Positions 27,195 to 34,272 of a DNA stretch of 58,179 nt are shown here, piece by piece. The stretch spans positions 1-58,179 of the forward strand of contig JANPEZ010000178.1 in the NCBI GenBank assembly GCA_031423155.1, read 5' to 3'. The translations under genes and the position numbers were made by a program. The stretch comes from JANPEZ01 sp031423155 (GTDB lineage: Bacteria; Actinomycetota; UBA4738; HRBIN12). Position 1 is the stretch's first letter; each line of letters starts with the position of its first letter. The notes below the pieces were generated by a model. The model was given only the letters and a program-made list of their open reading frames with translations. It was not told the origin of the DNA and did not search any database.

Positions 27195-28698
27195 CGGTCC
27201 CCTCCCTCGCCAGTGCCAACCGGTCGATCTTGCCGGTCGAGGTCTTCGGCAGGGCCTCCGTGCGAACGTGAACGGTCGCAGGGACCATGTACCTCGGCAA
27301 CAGCGAGGCGACCGTCCGCTTCACCTCGACCTCCGTCAGTGGGTCGGCCGAAACCACGAACGCGACGAGGTCGTGCCCTAGGCGTTCGTCCTCGATCGCG
27401 ATCACGCAGGCCTCCTTGATCCGCTCGTCGGAGTAGATAGCCATCTCCACCTCTCCCGGTTCGACCCTGTAGCCGCGGATCTTCACCTGATGATCGCGCC
27501 GGCCCAGGAAAAGGTACTCCCCGTCGGGGCGCCGCACGACCAGGTCGCCTGTGCGATACCAGAGATCTTGACCGCCGCGGGGGTTGGGAACGAGCGCTGC
27601 GGCGGTCTTCTGCGGGTCCGCCCAGTATCCGGAGGTAACAGCGGGGCCTCCGACAAGCAGTTCGCCCTCCTCGCCCAGGGAACCGTCCTCGGCCATAACC
27701 TCGCAGGGATAGCCGGCGCAGGGACGGCCTATCGGGATGGGCGAGTCTCCCGCCAGATCCTGATCCGTGACGACGTGGTAAGTACAGACGTTGGTCTCGG
27801 TCGGTCCGTACCAGTTATTCAGACCTGTCCCGGTCGGCAGGAGTCCTCGGAGCTTGCGAAGGTACGGGGTCGGGAAGACCTCGCCGGCGAAAACGACCTG
27901 CCGCAGCGACGAGAGCATCGAGGGTTCCACTCCGCCCTGAGTGACCCACATGACCAAGGCGGAGGGCACCGAATACCAGACGGTGATCCCGCGCTCCGCG
28001 ACGGATCGCGCAGAGGACTCCCCGAAGCTCATCGCATCGGCCGGCAAGGGATGCAGGGTCCCTCCTACCAACGCGCAGGCGTAGAGGTCGAACACCGATA
28101 GATCGAAGTGCAGCGGCGCGTGCGAGGAAAACACATCGTCGGGCCCGCAACCGAGTTCCGCGGCGGCCCACTCGACGAACGAGAGCGCGTTGCGATGCGA
28201 GATCATCACGCCCTTCGGGCTGCCCGTCGAACCCGAGGTATACAGGACGTACGCCAGATCCTGCGGCCCGGGCTCGCCGGTCGCGTCAGCCGCGGGTAGC
28301 GAGTCGAGACCATCGACGTCGAGACTCGTCAAGACCGAGTCGGGAAGCTCAGGCCTTATCAGTTCGCGATGCTCGGCATCGGCAACGAGCGCCGATATCC
28401 CGCAGTCGCGCGCGATGTGACCCGCGCGCGCGACCGGCGAAGCGGGGTCTATGGGCACGTATGCCGCGCCCGCCCGCATGATGCCGTAGAGGGCGGCGAT
28501 CGCCCCGGCAGACTTGGGTGCGAAGACCCCGACCCTGTCGCCGCGCTTCACGCCACGCGAGGCCAGGGCCCCCGCGACGCGGCCCGCCAGGTCGTCCAAC
28601 TCGGCGTAGGTCAGCGTGCGGTCGGCGACGACGGCCCGCTGATCGGGCCTCCCGCGGGCCGAGCGAGCGAGCAGCTCGGGTAGCGAGAGCGCCGTCAC
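27187..28698 (-). CDS. Stand-alone amino-acid adenylation (AMP-binding) enzyme
   Basis: A 503-residue A-domain that activates an amino acid with ATP and loads it on a carrier protein. Core motifs are YTSGSTGSPKG (153-163), FDLSVFDLY (198-206), NWYGPTE (295-301) and PKTSTGKIDR near the end with the catalytic Lys. Aligning by eye to the eight-plus-residue specificity pocket gives D199, L200, F203, Y242, V269, A271, W296, V304, C305 plus the Lys. This is close to the proline-type pocket of pyrrole-pathway enzymes such as PltF, as I recall it. No condensation or carrier domain is attached. Start follows the ACP gene by six bases. Confidence 0.85.
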   Translation of the reverse strand: MTALSLPELLARSARGRPDQRAVVADRTLTYAELDDLAGRVAGALASRGVKRGDRVGVFAPKSAGAIAALYGIMRAGAAYVPIDPASPVARAGHIARDCGISALVADAEHRELIRPELPDSVLTSLDVDGLDSLPAADATGEPGPQDLAYVLYTSGSTGSPKGVMISHRNALSFVEWAAAELGCGPDDVFSSHAPLHFDLSVFDLYACALVGGTLHPLPADAMSFGESSARSVAERGITVWYSVPSALVMWVTQGGVEPSMLSSLRQVVFAGEVFPTPYLRKLRGLLPTGTGLNNWYGPTETNVCTYHVVTDQDLAGDSPIPIGRPCAGYPCEVMAEDGSLGEEGELLVGGPAVTSGYWADPQKTAAALVPNPRGGQDLWYRTGDLVVRRPDGEYLFLGRRDHQVKIRGYRVEPGEVEMAIYSDERIKEACVIAIEDERLGHDLVAFVVSADPLTEVEVKRTVASLLPRYMVPATVHVRTEALPKTSTGKIDRLALAREGTDA

Positions 28699-28704
28699 GA
28701 CCTC

Positions 28705-28944
28705 CTAGGAAACGTGCGCGCCGACGTAAGCGTCGACGGCGTCGAGGCTCTTGAAGTTGGCCGGGACCATGTCCTCGTCGGCCACTTCTATCCCGAACTC
28801 GGTCTCGATGAACTCGACGAACTGAAGCAGGGCGAGCGAGTCGAGGACGCCTCCGAGCAGGTCCTGGTCGTCGGTGACCGTCCCCTCGCCGTAGAGGACC
28901 TCTTCGTCTATGAAGCGCTTCAGCTTGGCCTTCACGTCGCTCAT
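28705..28944 (-). CDS. Acyl/peptidyl carrier protein
   Basis: A 79-residue carrier protein with the phosphopantetheine Ser in GGVLDSLALLQF and the helical ACP pattern before and after it. A purine-rich ribosome site (GAGAAAGGA) lies before the ATG at 28944. It is the first gene of a tight three-gene cassette with an adenylation enzyme and an acyl-CoA-dehydrogenase relative, so its cargo is probably the amino acid chosen by the A-domain. Confidence 0.9.
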   Translation of the reverse strand: MSDVKAKLKRFIDEEVLYGEGTVTDDQDLLGGVLDSLALLQFVEFIETEFGIEVADEDMVPANFKSLDAVDAYVGAHVS

Positions 28945-29035
28945 CGGTGCGGATCCTTTCTCCGGGCTCGGACGCGAAGAAGTTAGCACGGGTCTGAGTG
29001 CGGAAGGCGCCGCCGGGAGGAAGGTCCGGCGGCGG

Positions 29036-29233
29036 TCAGGAAGTAAGGACTCTAAGCAGCATGGTGAGACACGCCAGAGCCGCGCCGGCTATGAGGGCGC
29101 CAGCGATGGGAACGACCACGGGGGCCCAGGCGGGTAGCGCCACCGGCTCCTTGCGGGAGCGGTCAGGCTCGACGATGCCCAGCCACTCGAGGACGATCCT
29201 CATGCTGGATACATCGGCGCGCGGCTTCATCCC
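29036..29233 (-). CDS. Small membrane protein, unknown
   Basis: A 65-residue protein with one predicted membrane helix near its C-terminus (VVVPIAGALIAGAALACLTMLL). The ATG at 29233 (MKPRAD) is used; a second ATG at 29203 would give 55 residues. Only a weak ribosome site (CAAGGG) is seen. No family is recognised, and the gene could be spurious, though the hydrophobic helix is convincing. Confidence 0.4.
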   Translation of the reverse strand, partial: GMKPRADVSSMRIVLEWLGIVEPDRSRKEPVALPAWAPVVVPIAGALIAGAALACLTMLLRVLTS

Positions 29234-29271
29234 TTGAGCTTCGTCACCGACCTGGCGTGGGATCGGATAAG

Positions 29272-29805
29272 TCAGGCGATCCAGCCGCCACCGACCGAAC
29301 CCGTGACCTCCCACCGGCCATCCTTCAACGTCAGGACGTGCGTGGTTCCGCTCCCGCAAAGGCCACCGCAGTTGTAACTGGCCGGGATCTGCAGGGAACC
29401 GTCGTTCTGAGGAGAGATCGGACCGAGATGAACGATGATCGAGCGTTCCTTGCCGGTAAGGACCCGGTTTCCCAGGGTCCCGCTGATCTCAACGATGAAC
29501 TCGACCGGCGCCCCCAGGTCCGAGAGCCTCGCGAAGAGTTGAGCCTGCTCGTCGGCACTGATCGCGGCGTCGCAGCCCTCGGCTTCCTCCGGTTGGCCCG
29601 CGTTGTTGCAGATCGGAGTCAGCACGTACACGGTCTCCCACGAAACCGGTCCCGGCTCGCTGCCCGTCATGCTGCGGATGAGGGCTTCGTAGGCGTCCAG
29701 CGTGGTCGTGTCCACGGGGCTGGACTCCGAGGGTCCCGAACGGGGAACCGCTGAGTTGGCGCACGCGGCCAAGGTCACGAACGCGATGATGACGAGTTTC
29801 CGCAT
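29272..29805 (-). CDS. Lipoprotein of unknown function
   Basis: A 177-residue lipoprotein precursor: MRKLVIIAFVTLAAC with Cys15 as the lipid-attachment site (LAAC). The start at 29805 follows an AAGGAG ribosome site; the frame is open further upstream but has no start with a leader. The outer domain has paired Cys (PICNN, EGCDA) and ends with CGGLCGSG, then a strand-rich tail TTHVLTLKDGRWEV. Its ligand or partner is unknown. Confidence 0.7.
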   Translation of the reverse strand: MRKLVIIAFVTLAACANSAVPRSGPSESSPVDTTTLDAYEALIRSMTGSEPGPVSWETVYVLTPICNNAGQPEEAEGCDAAISADEQAQLFARLSDLGAPVEFIVEISGTLGNRVLTGKERSIIVHLGPISPQNDGSLQIPASYNCGGLCGSGTTHVLTLKDGRWEVTGSVGGGWIA

Positions 29806-29919
29806 CTGGCTGCTCCTTCCGGCGAGAACCGGCCTTCGACGACACCCGTCCGGGCGAGGTTCCTGGGCTGGAGGATCGCCTGCCTGGCTATACTCTTGCG
29901 GCTGTCCCCAAGGGATCGG

Positions 29920-29992
29920 GTCCCCATCGTCTAGAGGCCTAGGACGTCGCCCTTTCAAGGCGGAGACACGGGTTCGAACCCCGTTGGGGGCA
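29920..29992 (+). tRNA. tRNA-Glu (anticodon TTC)
   Basis: A cloverleaf with acceptor GTCCCCA/TGGGGGC (one G-T pair), anticodon loop CTTTCAA, standard T-loop TTCGAAC, discriminator A. It lies 14 bases before a tRNA-Asp. Confidence 0.93.
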
Positions 29993-30006
29993 CTGCACCA
30001 AAACAC

Positions 30007-30082
30007 GCGCCCGTAGAGGAGTCTGGCCGTCCTCACCGCCCTGTCAAGGCGGAGATCGCCGGATCGAAGCCGGTCGGGCGCG
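30007..30082 (+). tRNA. tRNA-Asp (anticodon GTC), atypical T- and D-loops
   Basis: The cloverleaf is fully paired: acceptor GCGCCCG/CGGGCGC, D-stem GAGG/CCTC, anticodon stem CCGCC/GGCGG with loop CTGTCAA, T-stem GCCGG/CCGGT. The T-loop is ATCGAAG, so the normally invariant T54 is A. The discriminator is G (30082), as expected for Asp. It sits in a cluster with tRNA-Glu. Confidence 0.88.
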
Positions 30083-30096
30083 CGGACACCGCCGCG

Positions 30097-30118
30097 CGGG
30101 AGGGGGCGACCCCTCCCG
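30097..30118 (+). terminator. Hairpin terminator candidate after the tRNA pair
   Basis: A nine-base-pair stem, CGGGAGGGG / CCCCTCCCG, closes on loop GCGA, 14 bases after tRNA-Asp. No T-run follows, as is common in high-GC actinobacteria, so factor-independent ending is plausible but unproved. Confidence 0.55.
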
Positions 30119-30177
30119 TCCGGCGGACTAGAACCATGCCTCCGCGTTCGGGCACAAGCGGTCGAACGGCATGCCGG

Positions 30178-31515
30178 TCACGAAGCCCCGGAGGCCTCAT
30201 CGGGTATACGCCAAGACCAGCCTGAGTCGATGAACCTCCATCCTGAGCCGGTCCACTCGGCGGCGCCCCAGACGACGAGCCTGTCTCCGGCCCAAACGGC
30301 CAACGCTTCCCCCTGCTCTGCGTTCGGCATCGGCAGCGGGGACCAGGTGCCGTTGCCGACATCCAGGACGGCTACTCCCGGACACGCCACGAACCCACTT
30401 CCAGCAACGCTGGAAGCACAGTAGGCCCCGAGGCCCGACGGGATCGGAGGCAGGTCCGACCACGTGCCGGTGACGGGGTCGAGCATCCCTCCGTGCGGAT
30501 AGGACCGCCCGTATCCGTTGACCTCACCGCCGTCGCTCATGCCGAACGTGGGATTGACGATCCGTCCGGCGGACCAGAACCACACCGGGTCGTAGCCGAC
30601 GATCTCCGAATCCGGCAAGCGTCTCCAGGTATCGCGTCCGGGATCGAGCGCCGCCGCTCGATACACAGCGGGACCATCCGAGCCCGGCTGAGGAACGTGC
30701 TCGATCGCCAGCAGCACCAACTCAGTGCCTGTCCACACCATCGTTCGGTCGAAAGAGGGGACGAGCGGATCGAGCGGAAGCTCCCGCCAAGTGCCCTCCG
30801 ACGGATCGAACACGAAGTCGGGTGATACGCCGTTCTCGTGAGACGTGGGGTATGCGACGACGCCCCGGCTAGTAGCCGTCAGCTGAAGGAACGAGGTGGG
30901 ACCTGACCCGGGCGGGAGCGGGAGTTCCTCCCAGGTGTCGGTCTTGGAATCGTAGGAGATGAAGGTGGACCTTCCTTCGGGCCGCTGGTCCAGCGCCGAT
31001 ACCCACAGATAGAGCCTGTCGTTCAACACAGCCCCGGTCACTCCGCCGATGGGAACCGGAGCCGGCGCGATCATCCTCCAGGTGTCGCTCGCGGGATCGT
31101 AGGCGGCTCCGTCTCGCAGAGGTGGCTCCTCGGGGATAGCGCAGTCCGCATTCGGCGGACAGGGTTCCGTATCGCGGCCGCCGATGATCACGACCCGTCC
31201 GCCCACCCAGAATGCCCGGGCGCCGTACCTCGGGGATAGAGGACCCGGCGCGAGGGCTCGCCACTCACCCGCCGCGCCGTTCGAACCAGTCGCGGCGGGT
31301 CGGTCGATCGCGCGGACCGCGAACAGGGCCGCGGCGCCGAACACCGCGAACGCGGTAACAGCCGCCACCAGGCGCTGACGACCGCCGGCGACAGGTGGAC
31401 GCTGATCCGGGAACGGAACAACACCGCGCTCGACCCGCCGCTGCACGCTCTCCCACAACTCGGGTGGGACAAGCTCGTTCACCTTCGCAAGTCGCTCGCG
31501 CAGGTTACGGGTCAT
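30178..31515 (-). CDS. Single-span membrane Kelch-type protein, putative sigma-factor partner
   Basis: A 445-residue protein with a short cytoplasmic N-terminus (LRERLAKVNELVPPELWESV), one membrane helix (LVAAVTAFAVFGAAALFAV, about 49-67), then an outer beta-propeller of Kelch-like repeats (WRALAPGPLSPRYGARAFWVGGRVVIIGG and later copies). It overlaps the sigma-factor gene by eleven bases, the usual place for an anti-sigma factor. No zinc anti-sigma motif is seen. It may sense a surface signal and hold the sigma factor; that is inference. Confidence 0.7.
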   Translation of the reverse strand: MTRNLRERLAKVNELVPPELWESVQRRVERGVVPFPDQRPPVAGGRQRLVAAVTAFAVFGAAALFAVRAIDRPAATGSNGAAGEWRALAPGPLSPRYGARAFWVGGRVVIIGGRDTEPCPPNADCAIPEEPPLRDGAAYDPASDTWRMIAPAPVPIGGVTGAVLNDRLYLWVSALDQRPEGRSTFISYDSKTDTWEELPLPPGSGPTSFLQLTATSRGVVAYPTSHENGVSPDFVFDPSEGTWRELPLDPLVPSFDRTMVWTGTELVLLAIEHVPQPGSDGPAVYRAAALDPGRDTWRRLPDSEIVGYDPVWFWSAGRIVNPTFGMSDGGEVNGYGRSYPHGGMLDPVTGTWSDLPPIPSGLGAYCASSVAGSGFVACPGVAVLDVGNGTWSPLPMPNAEQGEALAVWAGDRLVVWGAAEWTGSGWRFIDSGWSWRIPDEASGAS

Positions 31516-31972
31516 CGTCGTCTCCCAGCTCGTCCCGGAGTTTTCCCCTGGCGCGGAAGAGGTGGACGCCCACCGCCGAGCGGGTCGAGCCCAAGATCGC
31601 GGCGGTCTCGGCCACCGAGTAGCCGGCGAAGTAGTGCAGGACCGTCGAGGCCCTCTGCAGCGGCGACAGACCGCTTAGCGCCCGGACGAGGTCGATCATC
31701 TGCTCCGGCTCTCCCACAGGTACTTCATGCTCGGCGAGTAAGACCGTGCGAGTCCTGCCCTGCTCCCCCCGAGCGATCATGAAAGCCGCCCTCCACACCC
31801 AGGCCCCGGGCTTCCTAACAGCCTCGCCCCGAGCGATCGCCTGCGCGAACGCCTCGGCCACGGCATCACCGGCGATCTCGCGGTTGCCGGTCTGCAGGAC
31901 GAGAGCACGCCACAGCTTGGCCGCTTCGGCTCGATAGACAGCCTCCCAGTCGATGCTCGCTCCATGACTCAC
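31505..31972 (-). CDS. RNA polymerase ECF-type sigma factor
   Basis: A 155-residue sigma-70-family regulator. Region 2 lies near IDWEAVYRAEAAKLWRALVLQ...AGDAVAEAFAQAI, and region 4 has LSPLQRASTVLHYFAGYSVAETAAILGSTRSAVGVHLFRARGKL. A GTG at 31972 is taken; an ATG at 32032 would add 20 residues. The frame is open far upstream but lies opposite a histidine kinase and has no homology there. It is divergent from that kinase and overlaps the Kelch membrane gene that follows. Confidence 0.82.
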   Translation of the reverse strand: MSHGASIDWEAVYRAEAAKLWRALVLQTGNREIAGDAVAEAFAQAIARGEAVRKPGAWVWRAAFMIARGEQGRTRTVLLAEHEVPVGEPEQMIDLVRALSGLSPLQRASTVLHYFAGYSVAETAAILGSTRSAVGVHLFRARGKLRDELGDDDDP

Positions 31973-32131
31973 CCCCGCATCCTGCCTGCATCGTGCATCT
32001 GATGGATACGGGGACCGATCGATCCGAACCATTAACAGTGCAGCCACCCTGGGAAAGATGAGGTTTCCCGCAGCCGAGAGGCAAGGAACCCCCCCTCGCT
32101 TCGCCGCGCCTACAGGACCAGAATCGACCCC

Positions 32132-34267
32132 ATGGACGGGGGAAGGAGAGATCCGGCGAAGGACACTAGTGAGGGGCGCGCCTTCGGGCCGCCAGACGTG
32201 ATGTTCGGGGTGACGCTGGGATGGATGGCGGTCGCCCTCGTGCTCACCGTGGCCAATCGACAGGCAGCGGGCGGGATCGACCCGTTCACGCTGATCGCCG
32301 TCTTCGGGCTGACCGCTACCTCGGCGATCGGCTGGATCATCTTGCGCCGGACGGGCAATCCGATCGGGTGGATCTTCGGCTACATCGGCTTGGGCATGTC
32401 GCTTATCGCCGCCCTGAACGAGGTGCTCGTCGCGAGCGCTTCCCGGGCCGAGCCACTGCCGCTGATCGAAGCGATCGCGATCGCGAACAACCTCGCGGGC
32501 TTGTTGATGGTGGCTCCGCTGGCCCTGCTGTTCCTCCTGTTCCCGACGGGAACGCTGCCCTCGCCGAGATGGAGGTGGGTCCTGCGGGCGTGGGTGATCG
32601 GCGCAGGGATGCTCCTTCTCTGGGGGGTCTTCCGCACCGGGGAACTTTGGGGCGATCCTCGGTTTGCCGGCGCGAACGTAGAGAACCCGATCGGCTTCGG
32701 ACCTTCCCGGGTCCTGTTGGTGGCCGGGGGCACGCTGGTGTTCGCTGTCGCTGTGGCGGGGATCGTCTCTCTTGCGCTCCGTTATCGGCGCGCGCGCGGC
32801 GAGGAGCGGCTGCAGATCCGCTGGGTGGCATCCGTGGCCGGAGCCGGACTGGCGGTGCTGCTGATCGGGTTCGCCCAGAACCTGATAGGTGCTGCACTCG
32901 GGGTGGACGAGGCGAACCCGCCTGCATGGTTCCAGACCATCTCGGACGTGGGTTGGCTGATCGTGTCGATGCTGGTCATGGTCGGCCTCCCAGCAGCCGT
33001 TGCCATCGGCGTGCTGAAGTATCGGCTCTACGACATCGACGTGGTGATCAAGAAGACGGTGGTGTTCACAGCGGTCGCGGCGGTGCTCACTGCGCTGTAC
33101 CTGAGCGTCATCGCTCTCGCGACCGTCGGTGCGGTATCCCGGATCCTGGTGGGGCTGGTGCTGCTTGCCGTGACCTTCAATCCCGTGCGACGTGCGGCGC
33201 GTTCGTTCTCCGACCGACTCGTGTACGGCAAGCGGGCCACTTCGTACGAGGTGCTCGCCGACTTCTCCGAGCGGATGGGCGAGACCTACGCGAGCGATGA
33301 CGTGCTGCCGAGGATGGCCCAGATCCTCGCTGGGGCGACGGGCGGATCGACGGCGACCGTCTGGCTCCGTGTCGGCGCGGAGCTGCAGCCTGCCCAAGTG
33401 ACGGGCGAGCCCGCGGTGCGGCCGGCCGCCGTTCCCCTCTTGGGCGACCGGCTTCCGGAGCTTCCCGAGGACTTCGTCGTCGAGGTCCGCCATCAAGGGG
33501 AGCTATTGGGCGCCTTGTCCGTGACGATGCCGGCGAACGATCCTCTGGATCCGGGCCGCGAGAAACTCGTGCGCGATCTGGCCTCGCAGGCCGGCTTGGT
33601 GCTCCGCAACGTCCGCCTGATCGAAGAGCTGAAGGCCTCACGTCAGCGATTGGTCGCCGCGCAGGACCAAGAACGCCGCAAGCTCGAACGGAACCTGCAC
33701 GACGGCGCTCAGCAGCAACTCGTAGCTCTGGCTGTGAAACAGCGCCTTCTGATCGGGATGATCGGACGCGACGACGAGAAGGCCAAGGCGACCGTTGCCC
33801 AACTCGCCGACGACACGAACGTCGCCTTGGAGAACCTGCGGAATCTGGCCCGCGGGATCTATCCACCTCTGCTCGCGGACAAGGGCCTGTATGCCGCGCT
33901 CGAAGGGCAGGCGCGCAAGGCCGCCGTCCCAACGACCGTCGAGGCCGACGGGATCGGCCGATTCAGCCAAGACGTCGAGGCGGCCGTGTACTTCTGCACC
34001 CTCGAAGCCCTGCAGAACATCGCGAAGTATGCGGAAGCCACTCAAGCCACGATCCATCTAACGCAGTCGGACGGGCAACTCACGTTCCAAGTAGGAGATA
34101 ACGGTCGGGGCTTCGATCCCGCGAGCACCGGCTATGGGACAGGTGTGCAGGGGATCGAAGATAGGCTGGCGGCGCTCGGCGGCACACTGGAGATACGGTC
34201 GGCGCCCGGCGAGGGCACGACGGTCAGGGGCCAGCTGCCGATCCCGAAGCTGGGGACTGAGGCCTGA
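32132..34267 (+). CDS. Membrane sensor histidine kinase (NarL/DesK-type) with GAF-like region
   Basis: A 711-residue kinase. About eight N-terminal membrane helices (residues about 24-340) are followed by a GAF-like linker and the phosphoacceptor helix QERRKLERNLHDGAQQQLVAL (H523), then the ATP-binding domain with ALQNIAKYAEA, DNGRGFDP and GTGVQGIEDRLAALGG. It phosphorylates a LuxR-type response regulator, none of which is adjacent. It is divergent from the sigma factor gene and converges on MMPL six bases downstream. Confidence 0.9.
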   Translation: MDGGRRDPAKDTSEGRAFGPPDVMFGVTLGWMAVALVLTVANRQAAGGIDPFTLIAVFGLTATSAIGWIILRRTGNPIGWIFGYIGLGMSLIAALNEVLVASASRAEPLPLIEAIAIANNLAGLLMVAPLALLFLLFPTGTLPSPRWRWVLRAWVIGAGMLLLWGVFRTGELWGDPRFAGANVENPIGFGPSRVLLVAGGTLVFAVAVAGIVSLALRYRRARGEERLQIRWVASVAGAGLAVLLIGFAQNLIGAALGVDEANPPAWFQTISDVGWLIVSMLVMVGLPAAVAIGVLKYRLYDIDVVIKKTVVFTAVAAVLTALYLSVIALATVGAVSRILVGLVLLAVTFNPVRRAARSFSDRLVYGKRATSYEVLADFSERMGETYASDDVLPRMAQILAGATGGSTATVWLRVGAELQPAQVTGEPAVRPAAVPLLGDRLPELPEDFVVEVRHQGELLGALSVTMPANDPLDPGREKLVRDLASQAGLVLRNVRLIEELKASRQRLVAAQDQERRKLERNLHDGAQQQLVALAVKQRLLIGMIGRDDEKAKATVAQLADDTNVALENLRNLARGIYPPLLADKGLYAALEGQARKAAVPTTVEADGIGRFSQDVEAAVYFCTLEALQNIAKYAEATQATIHLTQSDGQLTFQVGDNGRGFDPASTGYGTGVQGIEDRLAALGGTLEIRSAPGEGTTVRGQLPIPKLGTEA

Positions 34268-34272
34268 AACCC

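Noticed and set aside
31973..33496. Upstream extension of the sigma-factor frame by about 500 codons
   Set aside because: It lies opposite the histidine kinase and has charged low-complexity sequence; homology to sigma factors starts only at about 31960.
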